Source: Rothia amarae
GTDB lineage: Bacteria; Actinomycetota; Actinomycetes; Actinomycetales; Micrococcaceae
Length of the DNA: 64,000 nt
Reading direction: 5' to 3'
NCBI RefSeq assembly: GCF_014705945.2
Contig: NZ_CP061538.1
Span: 1,364,001 to 1,428,000 of the forward strand
Shown: positions 38,717 through 46,893 of the stretch, piece by piece
Layout of the letters: each line of letters opens with the position of its first letter
Numbering within the stretch: position 1 is the first letter of the stretch
The notes under the pieces: model-generated
Databases searched by the model: none
What the model saw: only the letters and a program-made list of their open reading frames with translations
What the model was told of the DNA's origin: nothing
Made by a program: the position numbers and the translations under genes

Positions 38717-38817
38717 GGGGCATGTCTCCTTTCACAGGAATCCCATCCTAGCGAGCTAGAAAGTTCTTCCTGTAACCCTCACTATACAGTCCCAAAATGA
38801 AATTCAAAGGAAATTTT

Positions 38818-39306
38818 TTACTGTGAATCTTCGGTGGCAGGCTGATCTTCGATGACCTGCATGTTTTCCAGAGTCTGGCGCACCTCAAGAACCAGTTCGT
38901 GTTCCTCGTTGGAGAGATGTTTAGGTTTGTTGTTGGCAAAATGCTGGATTACTGCTTGCGCGAAAGCAACCTCAAACTGATTTTCGTTGTCGGCTGCCCT
39001 CTCAACTGCCCATTGCAAATGGTCACGAAAATTACTACTAGCGGCTTCCTTCTCACGCGAGCGGTTAGTGATGTGCATGGCCGTAATAGTTCCAGCAGCA
39101 GCGAACAATGCTACCCAACCAGAGGTGTTACGTGACACATCACCTATGACGGACCACTGATGAGAATCAAAGGGAGCGATCAAAACTATAAGGAGTATTG
39201 CTATTACAAGCAGAATAAATACAAGAAGCACTAACGCCACAAAATATAGTACTGAAACGATTTTGACCCAAAGTGGAGTAACAGAATTATTTGAATTATT
39301 AGCCAT
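38818..39306 (-). CDS. Hypothetical membrane protein of the element
   Basis: Not recognised. 162 aa. A very long hydrophobic stretch (about residues 13-44) probably makes one or two helices; a second segment (GWVALFAAAGTITAMHI) is near residue 65; then follows a charged cytoplasmic helical tail with many Glu and Gln. No signal-peptidase site and no enzyme motif. Start ATG 39306. It lies next to the integrase, divergent from it, in the position often taken by cargo genes. A membrane-acting defence role is possible but unsupported. Confidence 0.6.
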   Translation of the reverse strand: MANNSNNSVTPLWVKIVSVLYFVALVLLVFILLVIAILLIVLIAPFDSHQWSVIGDVSRNTSGWVALFAAAGTITAMHITNRSREKEAASSNFRDHLQWAVERAADNENQFEVAFAQAVIQHFANNKPKHLSNEEHELVLEVRQTLENMQVIEDQPATEDSQ

Positions 39307-39353
39307 GCATAGTTTTCTTTCTCATTAGCAACCCTCGTAAGGATATCAGTACC

Positions 39354-40520
39354 ATGTCCACTCGCAGAGCTGACGGTGAGGGCACCAAACCCTACAAACG
39401 CAAAGACGGCCGCTGGCAAATCACCGCCTCAACCACAGCCACCACCACCGGACGCCCCGTCCGCAAATCATTCACAGGCAAAACCGCAGCCGAAGCACGC
39501 GCTAAACACCGAGCCTGGAAAAAGAACCTCGACAACGGGCTACTCGAAAACCCAGAAAAAACAACCCTAGCCACCTGGATAAACTACTGGCTAGAAACCA
39601 TCGCCAAAAACGAAGTCTTCGACCGCTCCAGGCGCGACTACAAACAACAACTCGGATGCTGGGTGCTCACCCAGCCCGTAGCCGGCCAAGAGCTTCACAA
39701 AGTCACAGCCCTACATATCGAACGCGTCCTGCAAAACATGCGCGAAGCTGGCAGGAGCGAATCCACCGTCCTCAAGGTCTACCGTGTCCTCTCCAAATGC
39801 CTCAAAGACGCCGTACACCGCGACCTCATACCCCGCAACCCTATCGAGCGCATCAAACCACCACGCCCGGCAGCCTTCGAACCCACCGTCATGACCCCAG
39901 CCCAAGCCAAGGCGCTCATATCCACGCTCCGCTTCAACGACCAGTGGGGACCATCCTTTACCGTAGCCCTCGCTCTCGGCCTACGCCAAGGCGAAAGGCT
40001 CGGGCTGTGCTGGGACGACGTCAACCTAGACGAAGGGTTACTGTATGTGCGTCGCTCCCTCGCGCTCGTACCTGGTGGAGGGTTCACTATGAAAAGCCCT
40101 AAGACCGCCTCGGGGGTGCGTACTATTGCTCTACCGGCCGAGCTTATTCGCGTTTTTCGGCATCATCGGGTGCTGCAAGCAAAGTGGAGGCTCGAGCAGG
40201 GGCCAGCCTGGGTAGGGGCGTATGACGTTGAGGGGAAGTCGTGGGACCTGGTCTTTGCTACACAGCAGGGTAAACAGATCATGCCAGCCTACGACCGGAA
40301 ACACTGGAAGCAGATAACTGGGGAGATGGGTTTGGATATGCGTGTCCATGACGCCAGGCATACTGCGGCGACCACTCTCCTCGCGCTCGGGGTGAACCCG
40401 AGGGTGACTATGCAGATGATGGGCTGGTCGTCGGCGACCATGCTTAACCGGTATCAACATGTTCTGGAGGAGATGGAGCGGGACGTTGCGGTACAGGTGA
40501 ACGCTGCTTTATTCGGTTAG
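39354..40520 (+). CDS. Tyrosine-family integrase/recombinase
   Basis: Site-specific recombinase of 388 aa. The N-terminal part (about residues 13-60, KRKDGRWQITASTTATTTGR) is a small arm-binding domain, followed by a SAM-like core-binding domain and the catalytic domain. Catalytic residues visible are Arg in ALGLRQGERLGL, Lys in MKSPKTASGVR, His/Arg in VHDARHTAATTLL, Trp in MMGWSS and the nucleophile Tyr in LNRYQHV. It ends 130 bp from the right repeat and reads toward it. It is more G+C-rich than the neighbouring genes in the element. It should catalyse integration into and excision from tRNA-Leu; no directionality factor was identified with certainty. Confidence 0.95.
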   Translation: MSTRRADGEGTKPYKRKDGRWQITASTTATTTGRPVRKSFTGKTAAEARAKHRAWKKNLDNGLLENPEKTTLATWINYWLETIAKNEVFDRSRRDYKQQLGCWVLTQPVAGQELHKVTALHIERVLQNMREAGRSESTVLKVYRVLSKCLKDAVHRDLIPRNPIERIKPPRPAAFEPTVMTPAQAKALISTLRFNDQWGPSFTVALALGLRQGERLGLCWDDVNLDEGLLYVRRSLALVPGGGFTMKSPKTASGVRTIALPAELIRVFRHHRVLQAKWRLEQGPAWVGAYDVEGKSWDLVFATQQGKQIMPAYDRKHWKQITGEMGLDMRVHDARHTAATTLLALGVNPRVTMQMMGWSSATMLNRYQHVLEEMERDVAVQVNAALFG

Positions 40521-40524
40521 TTTT

Positions 40525-40546
40525 GCACGTAGTTCCGCACGTAGTT
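40525..40546. promoter_or_regulatory. Right arm-type integrase site (paired repeat)
   Basis: GCACGTAGTT and GCACGTAGTT at a 12-bp spacing, 104 bp inside the right repeat, same orientation as the left pair. Between it and the repeat are further short direct repeats (CCCGCCAC and ACCCCGGAA twice) and the palindrome TGACCGGTCA at 40616. Confidence 0.55.
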
Positions 40547-40649
40547 GAAAAAAACGTAATGCCACCACCCGCCACGAAAACTGGTGTAAAAACCCCGGAA
40601 TCGCGCGAAAAGTCATGACCGGTCACGACCCGCCACAAAACCCCGGAAA

Positions 40650-40699
40650 ACTCAAAATACGGTTCTTAGGAGTGTGGGTTCGAGTCCCACCTTGGGCAC
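40650..40699 (+). repeat. attR: duplicated tRNA-Leu 3' half
   Basis: Fifty-base copy of 35907-35956 with one change (A at 40659). It lacks the 5' half and D-arm, so it is not a functional tRNA. The stretch 40521-40926 holds arm sites, attR, the native tRNA terminator and the lipoprotein promoter region. Confidence 0.9.
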
Positions 40700-40725
40700 C
40701 ATTCAACGCTTAGCTTGAGCGTTAC

Positions 40726-40755
40726 AAACCCTCTCTTGTTGACAAGAGAGGGTTT
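40726..40755 (+). terminator. Native terminator of tRNA-Leu, displaced by the element
   Basis: Thirteen-base perfect inverted repeat (AAACCCTCTCTTG and complement) with loop TTGA and T-run, 27 bp after attR, the position expected for the original tRNA gene. Confidence 0.75.
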
Positions 40756-40926
40756 TTTGTTGACAAGGTATTCCTCACATGCCAATTTCAAATTCCACTG
40801 TCCCCTTGGCGATACGCTAATCCGTGACCTCAAAATCTAGATGTTATATGTTGAAATATCCCAGATATTTTTCAAGAATTGGTTGTATCCTTAGAGCCCC
40901 GATACATAATCTACGAACGAACGCAC

Positions 40927-41493
40927 ATGAAACTCAAAATTCTTCCGTTGCTCATAGCTTCCTCCACGCTGTTGTTGAGTTCCTGCGCCGATTCCGCGCC
41001 CAAAGATGCCAAAACCCAAGCTGTCGACGAAGCCAGCGCCATCTTTGAGCAACAGATTGTGGATCCCATGAACAAGGCGCTGTACAACGATTTCACCAAC
41101 GAGCAGCTGGATCAGCTGATCACCAAAGACAATATAGATACAGCATTCGCCAGTTTCATTTATGGGTTCATGGAGATTGGAAAAGCAGCGGCTGACGACG
41201 GGCAAAAACCTTTAGGATTGATGAAAGGAACTGTTTACAAAGACAGCCGAAGCCAAAATGCTCCCGAATTCTACAAAGGTGACGACAATACGGACGCCTT
41301 CAAAATGTACGCATGTGTTGATATTTCCGAGATGAAATACGGGGATCAATCATTTTTGGACTACACCGGAAAAGCCCAAGAAGGATATACCGCCTACGAT
41401 TTTTACGTCATTGATGTCACCAGAAATAACAAAGGCGAATACAAACTCACCTATGCCAATGCTGAAGACGAGGGCATGGTCGATCATTGTTAG
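40927..41493 (+). CDS. Predicted lipoprotein of unknown function
   Basis: Exported lipoprotein of 188 aa. The signal peptide ends in a lipobox (LLLSSCADS, Cys near residue 19), so it is anchored in the outer leaflet of the membrane. The mature part is acidic, with no recognised domain. The start at ATG 40927 is set by the signal peptide; 16 codons upstream are not natural. It is the first chromosomal gene after the element and is followed by a terminator shared with pyk. Confidence 0.72.
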   Translation: MKLKILPLLIASSTLLLSSCADSAPKDAKTQAVDEASAIFEQQIVDPMNKALYNDFTNEQLDQLITKDNIDTAFASFIYGFMEIGKAAADDGQKPLGLMKGTVYKDSRSQNAPEFYKGDDNTDAFKMYACVDISEMKYGDQSFLDYTGKAQEGYTAYDFYVIDVTRNNKGEYKLTYANAEDEGMVDHC

Positions 41494-41517
41494 TGATTCT
41501 CTCAGACACCACCAGGT

Positions 41518-41556
41518 AAAAAGGACTCGCTCCCCCAACGGGAACGAGTCCTTTTT
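41518..41556. terminator. Bidirectional terminator between lipoprotein gene and pyk
   Basis: Inverted repeat AAAAAGGACTCG with CGAGTCCTTTTT around a short interior loop. Confidence 0.82.
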
Positions 41557-41581
41557 ATTTCTGATTCACAATCAAAAAAGA

Positions 41582-43069
41582 TTAGCCGTGAATGTTCTGG
41601 TCATCCAACCAGGGTCCTAGCTTCTCACGCTCTTCAGGGAGCACCGCACCGGCGTCGTCCATATCTCCAACGCGGTGAACCTTCAATAGGTTGGTTGAAC
41701 CGGCTACTCCGGGAGGTGAACCTGCAGCCATTACAATCAACTTACCGGGCTCGGATAACTTATTAGCCAACAGGTAGCGATCAACCAAAGCGGTCATCTC
41801 ATCCGTATTCCCTACGCTACTTGCCTGAACGGTTTGTACGCCCCACAGCAAAGCAAGGAATGCGCGAACCTTGGGATCCGGGGTGAACGCAATGACCGGT
41901 TTTGCGGGACGCAAACGAGCCAGACGTCGAGCGGTATCACCTGACTGTGTAAAGGTGGTAATGAAATCGGTATCGAGCTGATCTGCAACGTTTACAGCCG
42001 CGCGGGTGATTGCGCCACCGCGAGTCTTCGGAGCAGTTCCCAACGGGGGTACACGGTACAGACCGCGCTCTTCGGTAGCCGCAATAATGCGCCCCATCGT
42101 CTGAATGGTGATAATGGGGTACTTACCCACTGAAGTCTCGCCAGAAAGCATCACAGCATCTGCGCCATCGAGGATGGCGTTTGCGCAGTCAGATGCCTCA
42201 GCGCGAGTAGGTGTGGGGTTATTTATCATAGTTTCCAGAACCTGGGTAGCCACAATCACGGGCTTAGCCCAACGGCGAGCAAGTTCAATGGCGCGTTTCT
42301 GCACCAGAGGAACTTCTTCCAGAGGATATTCAACACCGAGATCGCCACGAGCAACCATGATGCCGTCGAATTTATCCACAATATCCTGCAAGTTTTCAAC
42401 TGCCTGGGGCTTCTCGATCTTTGCAATGACGGGAAGCTTGACGCCTTCTTCTTCCATGATTTCGTGAACGCGAATGATGTCGTTCCCAGAACGCACGAAA
42501 GAGAGCGCAATAATGTCTACGCCAAGCTTCAGAGCGAAGCGAAGATCAATTTCGTCTTTAGGAGTAAGCGCAGGGATAGAAACTGCAACACCCGGTAGGT
42601 TAATACCCTTGTTGTTGGAAACAGGACCGCCAACGACGACGCGGGTAGTGACGGTGCGCTCGTCTACTTCTACAGCCTGCAGGCGGATTTTGCCGTCATC
42701 AATGAGCAGAGTATCGCCGGGCCTCACGTCGCCGGGCAACCCCTTGTAGGTAGTTCCACAAATCTCTTTGTTACCTGCAACATCATCAATGGTGATTTTG
42801 AAGGTGTCGCCGGGCTCAAGAACTTCCGCACCGTTTTCAAAGGTTTCCAGACGAATCTTAGGCCCCTGCAAGTCAGCAAGAATTGCGACGTTGCGGCCGA
42901 GCTTCTGGCTCTGCTCGCGCAGGTTAGTGTAGGACTCCGTATGAACATCGTGCGTGCCGTGGCTCATGTTCAAACGAGCTACGTTCATGCCAGCTTCAAT
43001 CGCTGCTGCAAGTTTTTCGGGGGAAGATATTGCCGGACCAATAGTACATACAATTTTTGCGCGTCTCAT
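41582..43069 (-). CDS. pyk: Pyruvate kinase
   Basis: Last step of glycolysis, turning phosphoenolpyruvate and ADP into pyruvate and ATP; 495 aa, normal length. Family blocks include MRRAKIVCTIGPA, NMSHGTHDVH, the active-site signature VIAKIEKPQAVENL, MVARGDLGVEYP and AVMLSGETSVGKYP. The C-terminal allosteric domain is complete. ATG 43069 with AAGG nine bases upstream. A TATAAT promoter lies about 140 bp upstream. Confidence 0.97.
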   Translation of the reverse strand: MRRAKIVCTIGPAISSPEKLAAAIEAGMNVARLNMSHGTHDVHTESYTNLREQSQKLGRNVAILADLQGPKIRLETFENGAEVLEPGDTFKITIDDVAGNKEICGTTYKGLPGDVRPGDTLLIDDGKIRLQAVEVDERTVTTRVVVGGPVSNNKGINLPGVAVSIPALTPKDEIDLRFALKLGVDIIALSFVRSGNDIIRVHEIMEEEGVKLPVIAKIEKPQAVENLQDIVDKFDGIMVARGDLGVEYPLEEVPLVQKRAIELARRWAKPVIVATQVLETMINNPTPTRAEASDCANAILDGADAVMLSGETSVGKYPIITIQTMGRIIAATEERGLYRVPPLGTAPKTRGGAITRAAVNVADQLDTDFITTFTQSGDTARRLARLRPAKPVIAFTPDPKVRAFLALLWGVQTVQASSVGNTDEMTALVDRYLLANKLSEPGKLIVMAAGSPPGVAGSTNLLKVHRVGDMDDAGAVLPEEREKLGPWLDDQNIHG

Positions 43070-43207
43070 GTGTTAAACCTTAGTCAGTTCAGTAGTCGTA
43101 ACAATAGGGGCATGGGGAAGGTGAGCATATGTGCAATCTGAACTTTCCGTGGGAAACTTCCCAATAGTTCACACATTCTCACTTCAAAACCCAACTCAAC
43201 ATTCCCT

Positions 43208-43238
43208 ATTATACGTGGTGTTCTGTGGGATTGTTCAA
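43208..43238 (-). promoter_or_regulatory. Probable promoter of pyk
   Basis: On the minus strand the perfect -10 TATAAT (43208-43213) follows TTGAAC (43233-43238) at 19 bp. The gene-free stretch 43070-43400 holds this promoter and the palindrome at 43353. Confidence 0.55.
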
Positions 43239-43352
43239 GAAAATCACCATCCAGTCCGTCAATTCCTCCATCTAACCCACAAAAACTCACATTAGCTCCG
43301 TGATGGTTTCTTCCCCGCCGTTTCTGTTCTATCCTGGCAGGTAAACAAACAT

Positions 43353-43378
43353 TTTTAGTCAGAAAAATATGACTAAAA
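43353..43378. promoter_or_regulatory. Palindromic operator candidate before the flavodoxin gene
   Basis: TTTTAGTCA and TGACTAAAA are perfect complements separated by eight bases, 22 bp before the GTG start. The size and symmetry fit a dimeric regulator; the protein is unknown. Confidence 0.5.
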
Positions 43379-43400
43379 CTTTGCAAGCAAGGACATAACT

Positions 43401-43979
43401 GTGACATCAAAAAACGTAGTAATTCTCTACGGTTCAAACTACGGATTCACCGAACGCTACTCTCGGTGGATTGCAGAAGATTTGCGGGAACTGGAGACCC
43501 AACCCACCGTGATTCTCTCCCCCATTGCCGAGGCTACCGATGAGCTCATTGAATCCGCCGACGTCCTCATCGTAGGCGCAAGCTACCTGGGTGGCTTCCT
43601 CACCGGCGCGCCCACTCTGCGCAAACGTCGCGAAGCAATGGCTAAAGTTCCGCACCGGGTTTTCTTCACCGTGTGCTTCAACGGGCTTGCAGTATATCCC
43701 CGCGAATATCTCGATAACCGTGTGCTCAAGAGCTACAAAGAAGAGATTGCCGGCGGTCGTCCCATGTTCCACTTCCGTGGTGGTCTAGACCTTTCCCAGA
43801 TGACACGAACCCACAAGACGGTTCTAGCTGGCGTGCGTACCGCATACAAGCTCAAGCCCCACGCCAACGAATATGACAAGCAGATGGTGGAATCATTCGA
43901 CAACGGCGGCGGTGATTACACCAACCGTGAAGATACTAAGCCGCTGGTAGCCACCGTGGCGGAGATGCTCCAAAAATAA
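43401..43979 (+). CDS. Flavodoxin-domain protein (HemG-like)
   Basis: FMN-binding flavodoxin-like protein of 192 aa. The phosphate-binding loop is YGSNYGFTERYSRWIAE, and a typical second loop VGASYLGGFLTG follows. It resembles menaquinone-dependent protoporphyrinogen oxidase (HemG) and related flavodoxins in size and layout, but the reaction cannot be settled. GTG start 43401 with AAGGAC seven bases upstream. A palindromic operator sits just upstream. Single gene ending at a strong terminator. Confidence 0.82.
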   Translation: MTSKNVVILYGSNYGFTERYSRWIAEDLRELETQPTVILSPIAEATDELIESADVLIVGASYLGGFLTGAPTLRKRREAMAKVPHRVFFTVCFNGLAVYPREYLDNRVLKSYKEEIAGGRPMFHFRGGLDLSQMTRTHKTVLAGVRTAYKLKPHANEYDKQMVESFDNGGGDYTNREDTKPLVATVAEMLQK

Positions 43980-43999
43980 GAGGATTTTCTACTCTTAAC

Positions 44000-44038
44000 A
44001 AAGTGCTCCTCCTACTCAACGAGTAGGAGGAGCACTTT
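44000..44038. terminator. Bidirectional terminator after flavodoxin and nuclease genes
   Basis: Eighteen-base perfect inverted repeat (AAAGTGCTCCTCCTACTC and complement) around AAC, between converging genes. Confidence 0.88.
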
Positions 44039-44068
44039 CTTATTGGACTGCTTGAGCGGACAGGACTC

Positions 44069-46546
44069 TTACTTTTTGCCTGCTACATTGTGCTCATAGC
44101 GGTAAATAAAAGCAGCCATTGCATCACGCTTGATGGGATCAGCAGGGCGGTAGGTGCCGTCGTCCCAACCTGTAGAAATACCCTTAGAATGCATCCAGGA
44201 GATTTCTTTATAGAATGCTCCACCGGGCTGAACATCAGAGAATTCAGCGCTACGAGGTGCTACATAGTGAGGGGAACCTGCTACGCGATAGAAGAATGCT
44301 GCCATCGCTGCACGTTCTACAGGAGCTTCGGGGCGGAAAGTACCGTCTGCCCAGCCGGTAGTAATCCCCTGCTCTGCCATCCATGAAATTTCCTTATAGA
44401 AGGGATGTGTGGTGGAAACATCAGAGAACTTGGACTGAGCTGGCGCGTTGTACTCAGGTTCACCCGCCATGCGGTAGAAAAAAGCAGCCATTGCCCCGCG
44501 GGAGATGTTGTCATGCGGGCGGAAGGTGCCGTCATCCCACCCCTGAGTAATACCGGACTGAGCCAGCCACATGATTTCAGAATAGAAGGGTGAGTTTCCC
44601 GGGACGTCGGTAAACGAAATGGGAGCATCCGCGCGCAAGTTGAAACCCACGACCTTTGGATCGTGATCGGAGGAACGGTAGGCGTTGGGCTGGTAGAAGT
44701 TTGTAGCGTTGTAGTTATAGCGGCTGTATTCAAAAGCAATGGATTCTACGGAGTTGATGTTCCAAACATCTGCCCCGGTCACCTGTTTGAACATAGAGGG
44801 AGAAGCCAACACGTGGTCCAGGCTGCCCTGGCGTCCGCTATAAACATAAGAGTAACCGGCGTCGAATTGATCACCAATGTTGATGTATCCAGCATCTGCC
44901 AGAATCTTCATAGGATCTTCTTTTGAGTAAGAGTTGAAGTCACCGAGCAGAACAACGTTGTCTGTTTTATTTTCTTTTTTCTCCTGGTCCGCAAAAGCTA
45001 CCAGAGCTTGTGCCTGCTTCTTGCGATCGGCGTTGGAGGCGCCTTGACCATCGCCCTGATCGGCATTTACGCCAGAACCTGAGCCCTTAGACTTGAAATG
45101 GTTGACGATGGCTACGAATTCATCGCCTTTAACCTTTGATCCAACAGGTTCGAAGGTTTGCGCTAGCGGTTTACGGGCATTATTGAATGCATCCGAATCA
45201 AGCAAGATTTCAGAATCACCTTGAGGTTGAACCTGGTCATCTTGATAGATGAAAGCGGTGCGAATGACATCTTCTTGACCAGGGAGCGCCTCCGGTGAAG
45301 GAACTGCCTTCCACCGCTCAAATCCGGCATCATCATTCAGCGCTGCCACCAAGGTGTTCAATGCTTCGTCGCGGTTCTTGCCGAATGCCGCTGAGTTCTC
45401 GATTTCTTCTAGGGAGAGAATAGAGGTGTTCATGGTGTTGATGGCGGCGACGATTTTGTCTTGTTGGCGCTTGAGGTTTTCATCGTTGGCAGCACCGCGC
45501 GCATCACAGCCGCTATTGACCGTAATGGGGTTCTTGGCGCGGTCAGTGTAGAACGTGCAACCGGTGAGTTCATCGCCGGTGGTGGAGAAATAGTTGAGCA
45601 CGTTGAAGCTGGCGATAGTGTAATCCCCACCCACCTTTTCAGGGGCTGCAGTGCGGGTGTTGGTGAACGTTGCGGGAATTGTGGCGGGATTGCTGGCACC
45701 GGTGATGGGCTCGGTAGGGTTCAAGCGCCACTCATCGAAGCTATACAGCAACACCGTGGGTTGAGTGAACGTGACAGCCGAACCAACGCGCACGGGGTTC
45801 TGCTCAGAAAGATAAGGTAGCGGGATGTCTTTGCCACCTCGGGTGTAATCAACAGTAGCGCCGTCGTCCACAATGAAATCTTTTTCGGCGTTAGCCGCCT
45901 CGTATGCTTTGGCGGCTTCACCTGGAGCAACGACGTCGGTGGCAGTGCGCAACGGTGTGGTGCCGCTGGTCAGCTTGATTTCGCCGTAGCGGTTAGTGTT
46001 GAAGTTATCGGTCACCGTAATATTACCGGTGGGCTGGAGCAACATGCTCTCCAGTTCTTCGCGCCCTGCCGAGGTGTCAGGGAAAGCACCCTTATAGGGC
46101 TGAACTGGGATGATACGGGTGGGAACCTGGCGTATTTTGCCTTGGGCAACAGTCATCTGGGTTAGACCGTGGTATTCGGAAATGGTGCCGGTAACTTCTA
46201 CGTAGTCTCCGATATGTACCGATCCGACGGTGTCCGGTGAATAGATGAAGAGACCATCTGAGATACCCGGAGTAGGGTCGTTCTCTCCCCCGGTTCCAGC
46301 GGTTTGAATGGTGTAACCGCGCAGCCCGCCCTCAGCGTAGACTGCGGTGACTTGACCGCTGGTGGTCACTGTTTTATTGACCAATGGAGAGGTATCTGAG
46401 GTGCCCTGGATGTCCGCAATGCTGGTTATTTCAGCGGCTGATGCAGCGGTGGTGGACGACGCCGCAATCGGAACGGCGACGACGAATGCGGCGGTGGCGA
46501 CCGAAAGCGATGCCGCCAGCTTTCGGGAAGTTGAAGCTGAGCTCAC
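44069..46546 (-). CDS. Secreted ExeM/NucH-type nuclease with three S-layer-homology repeats
   Basis: Secreted multidomain protein of about 825 aa. A signal peptide (SRKLAASLSVATAAFVVAVP, then AASA) is followed by an OB-fold-like region (VTTSGQVTAVYAEGGLRGY), then an endonuclease/exonuclease/phosphatase catalytic domain (YTIASFNVLNYF, LSLEEIENS, VVLLGDFNSYS and a final SSDHDPKVVGF with the catalytic His). Three repeats follow at the C-terminus, each with a WDDGTFRP-like or ADGTFRPEAP core and a FFYR motif, typical of S-layer-homology domains for cell-wall attachment. ExeM-type enzymes degrade extracellular DNA. GTG 46546 with AAGGA seven bases upstream; longer starts add a non-signal segment. 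The gap 46547-46893 holds its promoter region and the lgt terminator. Confidence 0.9.
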   Translation of the reverse strand: MSSASTSRKLAASLSVATAAFVVAVPIAASSTTAASAAEITSIADIQGTSDTSPLVNKTVTTSGQVTAVYAEGGLRGYTIQTAGTGGENDPTPGISDGLFIYSPDTVGSVHIGDYVEVTGTISEYHGLTQMTVAQGKIRQVPTRIIPVQPYKGAFPDTSAGREELESMLLQPTGNITVTDNFNTNRYGEIKLTSGTTPLRTATDVVAPGEAAKAYEAANAEKDFIVDDGATVDYTRGGKDIPLPYLSEQNPVRVGSAVTFTQPTVLLYSFDEWRLNPTEPITGASNPATIPATFTNTRTAAPEKVGGDYTIASFNVLNYFSTTGDELTGCTFYTDRAKNPITVNSGCDARGAANDENLKRQQDKIVAAINTMNTSILSLEEIENSAAFGKNRDEALNTLVAALNDDAGFERWKAVPSPEALPGQEDVIRTAFIYQDDQVQPQGDSEILLDSDAFNNARKPLAQTFEPVGSKVKGDEFVAIVNHFKSKGSGSGVNADQGDGQGASNADRKKQAQALVAFADQEKKENKTDNVVLLGDFNSYSKEDPMKILADAGYINIGDQFDAGYSYVYSGRQGSLDHVLASPSMFKQVTGADVWNINSVESIAFEYSRYNYNATNFYQPNAYRSSDHDPKVVGFNLRADAPISFTDVPGNSPFYSEIMWLAQSGITQGWDDGTFRPHDNISRGAMAAFFYRMAGEPEYNAPAQSKFSDVSTTHPFYKEISWMAEQGITTGWADGTFRPEAPVERAAMAAFFYRVAGSPHYVAPRSAEFSDVQPGGAFYKEISWMHSKGISTGWDDGTYRPADPIKRDAMAAFIYRYEHNVAGKK

Positions 46547-46839
46547 GAGAGAATCCTTAGCTAAAATATACGTGGTGTGGATTGAGCCAGTGTGAAGAGG
46601 CTCTCTCAAAAGTTTAAATTCAGCTTGATGTTTTCCGGCAGATTCAACGATGAATGTTGGGTTAAGAATCGATGGCGGTTCTAGTCTTTAGCATTCTTTT
46701 CGCTCCCATTACTACCCCTGTGGTATGAATTTTAGCCGCTGACAGTTAGTTGTCGCAGCTAGAAATTTTCTCGGAATTTTTCTCTTGCCTGCGTAATGAG
46801 AAATAGATATAAATTGCCAAAGATGCCCAAAAAGGGCGA

Positions 46840-46876
46840 AAAAGCGGGTAAGTCCCTTAGAAACTTACCCGCTTTT
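46840..46876 (-). terminator. Terminator after lgt
   Basis: Inverted repeat AAAAGCGGGTAAGT with ACTTACCCGCTTTT, 17 bp past the lgt stop. Confidence 0.82.
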
Positions 46877-46893
46877 CAACCACTTAGAAATAA

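Larger units (their letters stand above)
35907..40699. mobile_element. Integrative element in tRNA-Leu, about 4.7 kb
   Basis: The element lies between two 50-bp direct repeats (35907-35956 in the tRNA and 40650-40699) that differ at one base. It carries a tyrosine integrase next to the right end, paired arm-type sites near both ends, two divergent helix-turn-helix genes with an operator, and at least four genes of unknown role. No replication, packaging or transfer genes are seen, so it is either a very small integrative element, a satellite, or a decayed prophage. Its native genes use weaker codon bias and more A+T (36238-37500) than the chromosome. Confidence 0.88.

Noticed and set aside
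40616-40625. Palindrome TGACCGGTCA near attR as a separate regulatory site
   Set aside because: Short and within the attachment region; better explained as part of the recombination arm than as an operator.
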